Positions 48,895-55,349 of a DNA stretch of 64,000 bases are shown in pieces. The position numbers were made by a program, and so were the translations under genes. The notes beneath the pieces are model-generated. The model ran no database searches. It saw only the letters and a list, made by a program, of their open reading frames with translations, and was not told the origin of the DNA. The stretch is from Lysobacter silvisoli (lineage in GTDB: Bacteria > Pseudomonadota > Gammaproteobacteria > Xanthomonadales > Xanthomonadaceae), in NCBI RefSeq assembly GCF_003382365.1, contig NZ_QTSU01000004.1, positions 169,754 through 233,753 of the forward strand. Direction: 5' to 3'. Position 1 is the first letter of the stretch. Each line of letters starts with the position of its first letter.

Positions 48895-49380
48895 TCAGGC
48901 CGCTTGCGCGGGCGGCGAACGGTCGCCGGTATCGAAGCGGACCACGCGGTCCCACAGCCAGCTGCCGCCGGCGCACAGCGCCAGCACCGGCAGCCAGTCG
49001 CCGGCACCGGCCGGCGCCCAGGCCGCGGTCACGACGATCGAATGCCACCAGGCGCCGCCGTACAACAGCAGGGCGAACAAGCTGGCCACGGCCAGCACCG
49101 CGATCAGGCCGTTCAACAGCCAGCGCTCCAGGCGGTCGCCCAGCGCGGCACCGGATTCGATCCGGCGCGCGATCTGCGCGGCGAAGTCGGCCGGCAGCGG
49201 CTCCATCGCCGGCGTGCGCAGCGCGCGCACCAGCAGGCGGTACTGGGCCACGCGCGGATCGCGCGCGTCCACGGGCAGGCCGGCGCGCTCCTCGCGCAAG
49301 GCCTGTTCCTGCGCCAGCCATTCGCGCGCCTCGCGCTCCTGGCGGTCGTCGGGCGGCGGCGGGGTGTGGGACATGTTCAT
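48895..49380 (-). CDS. Putative membrane anti-sigma factor
   Basis: A 161-residue protein with a charged cytoplasmic N-terminus (about 1-85), then two hydrophobic segments (LLNGLIAVLAVASLFALLLY and the AGDWLPVLALCAGGSWLW stretch). Its ATG overlaps the TGA of the upstream ECF sigma gene (ATGA), the classical sigma/anti-sigma coupling. It should hold the sigma factor at the inner membrane. It has no zinc-binding HxxxCxxC motif, so it is not a ZAS-type anti-sigma. It ends about 230 bases from the Reb sigma start. Confidence 0.75.
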   Translation of the reverse strand: MNMSHTPPPPDDRQEREAREWLAQEQALREERAGLPVDARDPRVAQYRLLVRALRTPAMEPLPADFAAQIARRIESGAALGDRLERWLLNGLIAVLAVASLFALLLYGGAWWHSIVVTAAWAPAGAGDWLPVLALCAGGSWLWDRVVRFDTGDRSPPAQAA

Positions 49381-49964
49381 GCGATGGCTCCCATGGAGGC
49401 CTGCAGGCGCTCGCGCAGCAGCGCCCGGGTCCGGAACAGATGGCTCTTGATCGTACCCTCGGCCAGGCCGGTGATGCGCGCGATCTCGACGATCGGCACC
49501 TCGTCCAGGTGGTACAGGGTCAGCAGGGTGCGTTGCAGCGGCGGCAGCGCCTCGATCTGCGCGTGCAGGGCCGCGGCGACCTCGGCGTCGCCGCAGGCCG
49601 CTTCCAGGTCGAAGCCGTCGCTGACCTGGTCCAGCGGCGACAGCGCGTCCTCGTCCGGCGTGGTCTCGACGATGGGGAGGCGCTTGCGCTCCAGATGGCG
49701 CTTGGCCACCGAATAGGCGACCTGGCCGATCCAGGATTTCAGCGGGCTCTCGTGCCGGTACTGGTGCAGGCATTGGTGCACGCGCAGGAAGGCCTCCTGG
49801 CAGAGCTCGCGGGTGTCCTCGGGCTGGCGCACCATGCGCTGGATGATGTGCCAGCACAGCCCCTGGTACTCGCGCACCAGCCGCTCGAACGCGCCCGGCG
49901 CACCGGCCAGCACGGCCGTGACCAGGGCGCGATCGTCGTCTAGGGAGGTGGACGGGCCGCTCAT
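49377..49964 (-). CDS. ECF RNA polymerase sigma factor (RpoE-like)
   Basis: A 195-residue ECF sigma factor. Region 2 includes FERLVREYQGLCWHIIQRMV and DTRELCQEAFLRVHQCLHQY with the -10-binding helix SWIGQVAYSVAKRHLERKR. Region 4 is ALPPLQRTLLTLYHLDEVPI followed by IVEIARITGLAEGTIKSHLF. The ATG at 49964 is the first plausible start; the longer frame runs through non-coding DNA. Translation is coupled to the membrane protein gene downstream. Stimulus unknown, probably an envelope signal. Confidence 0.9.
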   Translation of the reverse strand: MSGPSTSLDDDRALVTAVLAGAPGAFERLVREYQGLCWHIIQRMVRQPEDTRELCQEAFLRVHQCLHQYRHESPLKSWIGQVAYSVAKRHLERKRLPIVETTPDEDALSPLDQVSDGFDLEAACGDAEVAAALHAQIEALPPLQRTLLTLYHLDEVPIVEIARITGLAEGTIKSHLFRTRALLRERLQASMGAIA

Positions 49965-50147
49965 CTGGGTCAGTGGATACGCCCCGGGGGCGAATGGTTG
50001 CAATGCCGACGCACGATTTCTTCCGCCAGCCCCGAACCACCGGCGGGGCCGGCTGGACCCGGCCCCGCCGGCCGGCCATGCTGCGGCCTGCAACCGTGGC
50101 CGCGCCGACCGTATCCATAGCCCCGAGACCCCAATCCGAGACGTGCC

Positions 50148-50477
50148 ATGGAGTTCGAAATCCTCATCCCGATCACCCTGTTCCTGTGCATCACCTACGC
50201 CATCAAGTTCATCGTCGAAGCGCGCTTCCGCAGCAAGCTGATCCAGCAAGGCAACGGCTCGGAGGAACTGCTGCGCTCGCTGGTGCAGGGCGAGGACCAG
50301 CGCCGCCGCCACTCCTCGCTGCGCTGGGGCCTGTTGTCGCTGACCCTGGCGGTGGCCTTCGCCCTGATCGAAGCCTTCGGCTGGGACAGCGTGACGCCCG
50401 GCGTGGTCGCGGTGCTGCTGGCCGCCACCGGTCTGGGCAACCTGGGCTATTACGCGCTTTCCCGCCGCCTGTCTTGA
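50148..50477 (+). CDS. Small membrane protein of unknown function
   Basis: A 109-residue protein with an N-terminal membrane helix (ILIPITLFLCITYAIKFIVE), a cytoplasmic segment of about 35 residues with RSLVQGEDQRRRH, and two C-terminal hydrophobic helices. It is divergent from the ECF sigma gene across a 183-base gap, an arrangement often seen for genes under the same stress regulator. The family is not recognised with confidence. Confidence 0.7.
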   Translation: MEFEILIPITLFLCITYAIKFIVEARFRSKLIQQGNGSEELLRSLVQGEDQRRRHSSLRWGLLSLTLAVAFALIEAFGWDSVTPGVVAVLLAATGLGNLGYYALSRRLS

Positions 50478-50553
50478 ACGCGCGCCGGTAAGCGCTGCCG
50501 GCCGCGGTCCGCCGCGGCTTTCGAGGCGCCGAAGCCGGAACCGGCGCGGCGCC

Positions 50554-50994
50554 TCAGCCGCTGATGCGGTCCAGCATGGTCCGCAGCACCGGCACCGTGG
50601 TCACGTCGTCCACGCCCTTCATCCGCATCACCGTTTCGCGCAGGTCGGCCAGCGCGCCTGGCGATTCGGCCTGCACCAGCGCCATCAGATCGATTTCGCC
50701 CGCCACGCTGTGACACCAGCGCAATTGCGGCAGCTGCGCCAGCAAGGGCATCACGTCGTCGCAGCTAAAGCCGTCGGCGTAGCGCAGGAACAGCCAGGCC
50801 TGCAGCGGATCGCCGCCGCTGCCCAGGCGCACCGTGTACTGCGCGATCACCCCGGCCGACTCCAGCCGCTGCAGGCGCTCCTGCACGCTGCTGCGCGACA
50901 GGCCCACCGCCTTGGCCAGGGCCACCGTCGATAGGCGCGCGTTGTCCTGCAACAACGCGATCAGCTGGCGGTCGATGGCGTCCAGAGTCTTCAT
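50554..50994 (-). CDS. Lrp/AsnC family transcriptional regulator
   Basis: A 146-residue regulator. The N-terminal helix-turn-helix is typical (LDAIDRQLIALLQDNARLST then VGLSRSSVQERLQRLESAGV), followed by the RAM/ligand-binding domain (VAGEIDLMALVQAESPGALA). It probably senses an amino acid. It is divergent from the monooxygenase-like and isochorismatase-like genes, 71 bases away, and is their probable regulator. Confidence 0.92.
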   Translation of the reverse strand: MKTLDAIDRQLIALLQDNARLSTVALAKAVGLSRSSVQERLQRLESAGVIAQYTVRLGSGGDPLQAWLFLRYADGFSCDDVMPLLAQLPQLRWCHSVAGEIDLMALVQAESPGALADLRETVMRMKGVDDVTTVPVLRTMLDRISG

Positions 50995-51065
50995 GACGGT
51001 ACCGGCATAACGGCGGGGTAACCGGCATTTTGCCGGGTTGAGACCGGCAGGCGCGAGTGCGCACC

Positions 51066-51464
51066 ATGGCCGCCTCCGCCGCCGCCATCGCCGCCATGTC
51101 CGACGACCGCTTCGCCGCCCTGCCCGCGCCGCCCTATTACGCGGTGATCTTCTCCTCGCAACGCAGCGAACAGGACCAAGCCGGCTACGAGACCACCGCC
51201 GCGCGCATGGTCGAGCTGGTGCGCGCGCAACCCGGCTTCCTGGGCTTCGAGTCAACCCGCGACGGCAGCGGCTTCGGCATCACCGCGGCCTACTTCGACA
51301 GCGAAGCCTCGATCGCGGCCTGGCGCGCGCAGGCCGAACACGCCGCCGCGCGCGATCTGGGCCACCGCCTGTGGTACCGGCGCTTCGAACTGCGCGTGGC
51401 ACGGGTCGAACGCGCCTACGGCGGTCCGCACAAACCCTCTACCCACTCCGCGAGTTCGGCATGA
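51066..51464 (+). CDS. Antibiotic biosynthesis monooxygenase (ABM) domain protein
   Basis: A 132-residue protein with the ABM dimeric alpha-beta barrel pattern (PYYAVIFSSQRSEQDQAGYE, then MVELVRAQPGFLGFESTRDG and YFDSEASIAAWRAQAEHAAA). Such proteins are small cofactor-free oxygenases or heme-binding proteins. The start could also be GTG 51057 or ATG 51096; 51096 removes an Ala-rich leader and gives a more typical N-terminus. Its stop overlaps the next start (ATGA), so the two are translationally coupled. Confidence 0.8.
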   Translation: MAASAAAIAAMSDDRFAALPAPPYYAVIFSSQRSEQDQAGYETTAARMVELVRAQPGFLGFESTRDGSGFGITAAYFDSEASIAAWRAQAEHAAARDLGHRLWYRRFELRVARVERAYGGPHKPSTHSASSA

Positions 51465-52027
51465 GCTACGACCAGCGCAGCATCCTGATCCCCATCGACG
51501 TGCAATGCGGCTTCGATTATCCGCCCTGGGGCCGGCGCAACAATCCGGCGATGGAAGACAACGGCCGCCGCCTGCTGGCCGCATGGCGCGAACGCGGGCT
51601 GCCGCTGATCCATGTGCGCCACGATTCGGTGCAGCAAGGCTCCAGTCTGGCGCCCTCGCATCCGGGCAACGCGATGCGCGAAGGCTTCGAACCGCAGGCG
51701 GGCGAAGCGCTGGTGAGCAAGTCGGTCAACGCCGCCTTCATCGGCACCGACCTGGACCTGCGCCTGCGCCGCCTGGGCATCGAGCAGGTATTGCTGTTCG
51801 GGATCAGCACCGACATGTGCGTGTCCACCACCGCGCGCGTGGCCAGCAACCTGGGCTATCGCACCACGGTGATCGGCGATGCCTGCGCCTGTTTCGATCT
51901 GCGCGACGCGGACGGCAGCGTCATCGCTGCCGAGCAGATCCAACGCGCGCACCTGGCTACCTTGCGTGCGGAGTTCGCCGAAGTGATGGACACCGACGAG
52001 GTCGTCGCGCGGTTGCGCGCAACCTGA
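51461..52027 (+). CDS. Isochorismatase-family cysteine hydrolase
   Basis: A 188-residue enzyme with the catalytic Asp in ILIPIDVQCGF, a Lys in LVSKSVNAAFIGT and the nucleophile Cys in ISTDMCVSTTARVASNLGY followed by the cis-peptide region. Members hydrolyse amides such as nicotinamide or ureido compounds, or vinyl ethers; the specificity is not determined. It is coupled to the ABM-domain gene and probably controlled by the divergent Lrp-type regulator. Confidence 0.9.
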   Translation: MSYDQRSILIPIDVQCGFDYPPWGRRNNPAMEDNGRRLLAAWRERGLPLIHVRHDSVQQGSSLAPSHPGNAMREGFEPQAGEALVSKSVNAAFIGTDLDLRLRRLGIEQVLLFGISTDMCVSTTARVASNLGYRTTVIGDACACFDLRDADGSVIAAEQIQRAHLATLRAEFAEVMDTDEVVARLRAT

Positions 52028-52072
52028 TCGCACGCGTCGCCGCATCGACCGCCGATTCGGCGACGAACGGTA

Positions 52073-52101
52073 TTGCAACTATTTTTTAACGGGCGTAATG
52101 T
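52073..52101 (+). promoter_or_regulatory. Promoter of the leader/ncRNA region
   Basis: TTGCAA (52073-52078), a 17-base spacer containing a T6 tract, and TAATGT (52096-52101) form one of the better sigma-70 promoters in the window. Transcription would start near 52108, 42 bases before a small ORF. Confidence 0.65.
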
Positions 52102-52149
52102 GCGCGACCTCGGCCCACGGCCCGCATCGAACACACACACTCTTCCGCC

Positions 52150-52266
52150 ATGAACGCACTCATCCACAACGCGAAAAAGATCCAGCCCGGGCGCGATCGC
52201 CTAGGCCTGGACAGCCGCGTGTGCGCGTTCGGCGAACGCCACGGTATGCGGCGCATCCCGCACTGA
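52150..52266 (+). CDS. Possible 38-residue leader peptide
   Basis: A short ORF (MNALIHNAKKIQPGRDRLGL... to a TGA at 52264) directly downstream of a good promoter. Two hairpins follow it, the second an intrinsic terminator, which is the architecture of an attenuated leader. The peptide is rich in Arg but has no obvious run of one amino acid. There is no clear Shine-Dalgarno sequence, so translation is uncertain; it may be only part of a small RNA. Confidence 0.35.
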   Translation: MNALIHNAKKIQPGRDRLGLDSRVCAFGERHGMRRIPH

Positions 52267-52277
52267 CCTTTCCGCAT

Positions 52278-52302
52278 GGGAGGTCGGTCGCCCCGATCTC
52301 CC
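52278..52302 (+). other. Leader hairpin after the small ORF
   Basis: GGGAGGTCGG (52278-52287) pairs with CCGATCTCCC (52293-52302) with one G-T pair over a 5-base loop. It begins 12 bases after the small ORF stop and 11 bases before the terminator stem. Confidence 0.65.
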
Positions 52303-52312
52303 GAGGAACGCG

Positions 52313-52349
52313 AACGCCCTCGGGTCGCAAACCCGGGGGCGTTTTTTTT
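52313..52349 (+). terminator. Strong Rho-independent terminator
   Basis: AACGCCCTCGGGT (52313-52325) pairs with ACCCGGGGGCGTT (52331-52343), 13 bp with one G-T pair over CGCAA, followed by an unbroken T tract to 52349. It would end a transcript of about 240 bases from the promoter at 52073-52101, unless transcription reads through into the structured RNA region. Confidence 0.9.
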
Positions 52350-52384
52350 CGGCGTTCGTAGAGGGAATCCCAACCAATAAGGCG

Positions 52385-52620
52385 TTGCAGCCGGCTCCGA
52401 AGCATCCGCGCGCATGCGCGCAGCGTCAGGGAGCACGATCGTCGAGGCGCCGCAAGGCGCCGTGTCCGGATGCTTCGGCACGGGCGGCAGGCTGTCACCA
52501 CGAACAGGGCGCATGCGCCCGCAAGCATTGGCGCCTGACGACAGGCGCCAATACGGAACATCGAACGAAGGCGTCACAGCGGTACGGGTTCGCATCCCGT
52601 CCGGTGCGCGCGGCTGTGCC
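52385..52620 (+). ncRNA. Candidate structured non-coding RNA with a T-arm-like module
   Basis: No ORF is credible here, but long perfect stems are packed together. CCGAAGCATCCG (52397-52408) pairs with CGGATGCTTCGG (52467-52478), enclosing a GCGCG-CATG-CGCGC hairpin and GGCGCC-GCAA-GGCGCC with a GNRA loop (52446-52461). ATTGGCGCCTG-ACGA-CAGGCGCCAAT (52527-52552) is a perfect 11-bp stem. ACGGG-TTCGCAT-CCCGT (52584-52600) has the exact size and TTCGNNT loop of a tRNA T-arm, enclosed by CACAGC/GCTGTG. It lies between the terminator and the tRNA-like pair upstream of the slipin-RtcB genes. Exact ends are unknown. Confidence 0.55.
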
Positions 52621-52657
52621 GTGGCGTATGCCGTGAGGCTGGAGAGGGTGTTCCGCT

Positions 52658-52733
52658 GCGACGTTAGCTCAGTTAGGTAGAGCAGCAGACGTGAGTCCGC
52701 AGGTCGCCGGTTCGAATCCGGTACGTCACACCA
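52658..52733 (+). ncRNA. tRNA-like element 1, non-canonical anticodon arm
   Basis: This is a tRNA cloverleaf with an acceptor stem of 6/7 pairs (GCGACGT with ACGTCAC, one C-A mismatch). The D-arm is GCTC-AGTTAGGTA-GAGC, the T-arm GCCGG-TTCGAAT-CCGGT, and discriminator A is followed by an encoded CCA (52731-52733). The anticodon arm (52685-52700) is only 16 bases, with one A-C mismatch and a six-base loop CGTGAG without U33, so no anticodon can be assigned. It is more likely a tRNA mimic or decayed tRNA than a decoding tRNA. The next element follows directly. Confidence 0.65.
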
Positions 52734-52734
52734 C

Positions 52735-52801
52735 TGGATAGCTCAGTCGGGTAGAGCATCGGAAGGTGATTCCGAGTGTCGCGGGTTCGATTCCCGCTCC
52801 A
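52735..52801 (+). ncRNA. tRNA-like element 2, degenerate acceptor stem
   Basis: It directly follows element 1. The D-arm is GCTC-AGTCGGGTA-GAGC, the anticodon-like arm TCGGA-AGGTGAT-TCCGA (perfect 5 bp, 7-base loop but G instead of U at position 33), and the T-arm GCGGG-TTCGATT-CCCGC. The acceptor is only 4 bp (TGGA/TCCA), and an A run follows in place of a normal 3' end with CCA. It has the tRNA shape but not a functional tRNA's ends or anticodon loop. Confidence 0.6.
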
Positions 52802-52805
52802 AAAA

Positions 52806-52842
52806 ACTGCCTTTCACGCAGTGATACCGGGACGAAAGTCCC
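52806..52842 (+). other. Two hairpins following the tRNA-like pair
   Basis: ACTGC-CTTTCAC-GCAGT (52806-52822) has 5+7+5 geometry like an anticodon arm, and GGGAC-GAAA-GTCCC (52829-52842) carries a GNRA loop. The first loop contains TCAC, complementary to the GTGA present in both anticodon-like loops upstream. They probably belong to the same RNA. Confidence 0.5.
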
Positions 52843-52876
52843 ACACCGGGCGCGCCCCTTGCGGCGTCGCGAAGCA

Positions 52877-52896
52877 CACCGCGCTACGGCGCGGTG
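52877..52896 (+). other. UNCG-loop hairpin
   Basis: CACCGCGC-TACG-GCGCGGTG is a perfect 8-bp stem closed by the extra-stable C(UACG)G tetraloop, in the untranslated region before the slipin gene. Confidence 0.6.
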
Positions 52897-53113
52897 GAGA
52901 GCGCGACACGCAGCGGCGGCGGTGCCGGACCCGCGCCCTCGCGGCGTGGCCCGGCGGCCCGCGGCATCGACAAGACACCGTCGCTCCGCGCGCCGCCGCA
53001 GGCCGCACCGCGCGCGCATGGGTTCCGCTCCGACGGCGTCGGGGGCGCGCCCACCCCATTCCGCCTGGCGTCGCCGCGAGCGAGGCCAGGCACCGCCAGC
53101 AGCGCGCGACGTT

Positions 53114-53150
53114 CGATCCGGTCGCGCGCCGTTTCCCACCGACCGGATCG
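53114..53150 (+). other. Leader hairpin just upstream of the slipin gene
   Basis: CGATCCGGTCG (53114-53124) pairs perfectly with CGACCGGATCG (53140-53150), ending 18 bases before the ribosome site. The 52030-53180 region thus holds structured RNA almost throughout and no credible long ORF. Confidence 0.6.
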
Positions 53151-53180
53151 GAACCCGCAGAACACAAAAGGAGAACCGCC

Positions 53181-54311
53181 ATGTTCTGGACCAAGCGGGT
53201 CGTGGTCGGCGATGCCGAGCGCGCCCTGATCTACCGCAACCGCCGCTTCGAGCGCGTGCTCGCGCCGGGCGTGCACCGCGTGCGCACCTGGGGCGGCCAG
53301 GTCGACGTGCAGCTGTACGACATCGCCAAGCCCGAGTACGCCGGCAAGGACACCGAAGCCCTGGTGGCCGCGCTGGGCCCGCGCCTGGAAGAGACCTTCG
53401 TGCTCGCCGACTTGGGCGTGGACGAGGTCGGCCTGGTGATGAAGAACGGCAAGCTCGAGGACCTGCTCGCGCCCGGCACCCGCAAGCTGTACTGGAAGGG
53501 TCTGACCCGGGTGGAGATCGTCGCCCAGGCGCTGGCGCCGGGGCTGGAGATCGACGCCGGCGTGACCCGCCGTCTGCGCCAGGTCGGCTTGCTCGACCGC
53601 ATCGCGCTGGCGGTGACCGTGCCCAACGAGTCGGTCGCCCTGCTGTACGTGGACGGCAAGCTCGCGCGTTCGCTGGACGCCGGCAGCTACGCCTTCTGGA
53701 ACTTGCAGAAGAACGTGGCTGTGGAGCTGGTCGAGCTGCGCGTGCAGTCGGTCGAGGTCTCGGGCCAGGAACTGCTGACCCGCGACAAGGTGTCGTTGCG
53801 CGTGAACCTGGCCGCGAGCATGCGCGTGACCGACCCGGTCGCCGCGCGCAGCAAGCTGGCCAAGTACAACGACTACCTGTACCGCGAGCTGCAGTACGGC
53901 CTGCGCAAGGCGGTCTCGGCCAAGACCTTGGACGAACTGCTGGGCGATAAGGCCTCGCTGGACGCCGACATCTACGGCTACGTGCGCGACCAGGTCGCCG
54001 GACTGGGCCTGGAAGTGCTGGGCGTGGGCGTCAAGGACGTGATCCTGCCCGGTGAGATGAAGGAGATCCTCAACAGCGTCGTGCAGGCGGAGAAGGCGGC
54101 CCAGGCCAACGTGATCCGTCGTCGCGAGGAAGCCAACGCCACGCGCAGCTTGCTCAACACCGCCAAGCTGATCGAGGACAGCCCGCTGCTGTTGCGTCTG
54201 AAGGAGTTGGAGGCGCTGGAGAAGGTCACCGAGAAGATCGACAAGCTCACCGTGTTCGGCGGCCTGGATGGCGTGCTCAAGCAACTCGTCAGCCTGAAGC
54301 CGGGTGCCTGA
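53181..54311 (+). CDS. Slipin (SPFH/band 7 domain protein)
   Basis: A 376-residue SPFH-domain protein. It lacks an obvious N-terminal membrane helix, beginning FWTKRVVVGDAERALIYRNR, a beta-rich region. The band-7 core runs from about 165 to 310 (VELVELRVQSVEVSGQELLT, TRDKVSLRVNLAASMRVTDP). A C-terminal helical part (VVQAEKAAQANVIRRREEAN) may oligomerise. Slipins form membrane-associated scaffolds, and slipin genes are known neighbours of rtcB in bacteria. AAGGAG precedes the ATG. It is first in a three-gene plus-strand unit with rtcB. Confidence 0.88.
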   Translation: MFWTKRVVVGDAERALIYRNRRFERVLAPGVHRVRTWGGQVDVQLYDIAKPEYAGKDTEALVAALGPRLEETFVLADLGVDEVGLVMKNGKLEDLLAPGTRKLYWKGLTRVEIVAQALAPGLEIDAGVTRRLRQVGLLDRIALAVTVPNESVALLYVDGKLARSLDAGSYAFWNLQKNVAVELVELRVQSVEVSGQELLTRDKVSLRVNLAASMRVTDPVAARSKLAKYNDYLYRELQYGLRKAVSAKTLDELLGDKASLDADIYGYVRDQVAGLGLEVLGVGVKDVILPGEMKEILNSVVQAEKAAQANVIRRREEANATRSLLNTAKLIEDSPLLLRLKELEALEKVTEKIDKLTVFGGLDGVLKQLVSLKPGA

Positions 54312-54370
54312 AGGCGTGATCCGTGGAATCCCGGATGACGAACTCGGCGCCCACAACGCAAACCGAAGAC

Positions 54371-54392
54371 GCCGCCCCCGCGGGGGCGGCCA
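54371..54392 (+). other. Intercistronic palindrome
   Basis: GCCGCCCCCGCGGGGGCGGC is a perfect palindrome in the 109-base gap between the slipin gene and the next gene. Without a T run it is more likely an mRNA processing or stabilising hairpin than a terminator. Confidence 0.55.
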
Positions 54393-54420
54393 TCGCATCC
54401 CTATTCCTACGGAATCACCC

Positions 54421-55224
54421 ATGCGTAAGGACATGTACAAAGTGATCGTGGAACGGCCACGGCGAGGCGGCGGCTACAACGCCGAGCGCCAGCCGCCGAT
54501 CGATCCGGAAGATCAACCGCAACACGAAAGCCTGAAGCTCCGCCACCGCTCGCGCAAATGGCTCAACGAAAACCTGCGCCCCCTGGAACGCTACCTGCAC
54601 GCGCAGGCCGGCCGCCCCTGGGACAGGGTCTACTCCGAGCTGTGCGCGCGCATCGACCGGCGTAACACCGTGCAGCAGCACATTCATCAACATCTGGAGC
54701 AGTTCGTCGTGATCCGTCCGGTGGTCTTCGACAACCGCCTGCACTACCAGCTCGGCTGGGGTGTCCTGCGGCCGCTGAACGACCCCTGGGCACCGAAGCT
54801 GTACGTGGACCCCGACAGCGGCCTATTGCTGGACAACCGTGCCGCGTGCGAGGCCAAGCGCGAGTTCCGGCGCCGGCGTTCGCAAGAGCGTGCGGCGCGG
54901 CCGTCGCCGGACGTCCGCAACTTGGACGAACTGCGCCAGCTGCGCCGCATCGATGGCATCTGGTACGAGATCGGACTCGCACCGTTGCCGGCGCGTGTGT
55001 CCGGGCCTGCGGGCAAACCGTCCAAGACCCGGCCGACGATGCCCTATGACGTTGTCATACAGGGTCCGGCGCAATGGATCGGCAAACCTTGCGGTCATCC
55101 GGCTTGCACGGCCTGCCAAGTCTACGGCCGCACCGGTGTGTACGCCCACAGCAAGCGTCAGCTGAACCGGCACGAGCTGCAGCGTCACGGGCTGAGCAAC
55201 CACGACGATCGGCGATTGCACTAA
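54421..55224 (+). CDS. Conserved-looking protein of unknown function in the RtcB operon
   Basis: A 267-residue soluble, strongly basic protein. The start MRKDMYKVIVERPRRGGG and the GRPWDRVYSELC segment (residues 64-75) recall a family of unknown function that I remember from varied bacteria, but I cannot name a domain. The C-terminal part has a possible metal site C224-G-H226-P-A-C229-T-A-C232, followed by SKRQLNRHELQRHGL. Basic charge and context suggest RNA or ribosome binding; this is inference. It lies between the slipin and rtcB genes. Confidence 0.7.
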   Translation: MRKDMYKVIVERPRRGGGYNAERQPPIDPEDQPQHESLKLRHRSRKWLNENLRPLERYLHAQAGRPWDRVYSELCARIDRRNTVQQHIHQHLEQFVVIRPVVFDNRLHYQLGWGVLRPLNDPWAPKLYVDPDSGLLLDNRAACEAKREFRRRRSQERAARPSPDVRNLDELRQLRRIDGIWYEIGLAPLPARVSGPAGKPSKTRPTMPYDVVIQGPAQWIGKPCGHPACTACQVYGRTGVYAHSKRQLNRHELQRHGLSNHDDRRLH

Positions 55225-55249
55225 GGCGCCGTGAATGCGGCCATGCGTG

Positions 55250-55332
55250 GGGTGCGGCGAGCCGGAGGCGAACCGCACCCTACGGCAATACCAGGAAGCA
55301 AACCGGCGGCGCCGCGCAAGTAGCGGCGCCGC
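55250..55332 (+). other. Two intercistronic hairpins before rtcB
   Basis: GGGTGCGG/CCGCACCC (55250-55257 with 55273-55280) and GCGGCGCCGC-GCAAGTA-GCGGCGCCGC (55306-55332, perfect 10 bp) fill the 125-base gap. The second ends about 5 bases before the rtcB ribosome site CAGGAG, so it may affect translation. Confidence 0.6.
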
Positions 55333-55349
55333 AGTACAGGAGTACCACC

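Noticed and set aside
52110..52640. Several overlapping ORFs of 80-170 codons in the non-coding region
   Set aside because: They run through perfect hairpins, a terminator and a T-arm, have Arg/Ala/Pro-rich random composition and no ribosome sites.
52658..52801. Two ordinary tRNA genes
   Set aside because: D- and T-arms fit, but one anticodon loop has six bases, the other lacks U33, and the second has a 4-bp acceptor without CCA; neither can be assigned an amino acid.
52030..53180. Sigma-54 promoter for an RtcR-controlled rtcB operon
   Set aside because: I looked for GG-N10-GC with TGGCAC/TTGC surroundings and found no convincing match; RtcR is also absent from the window.
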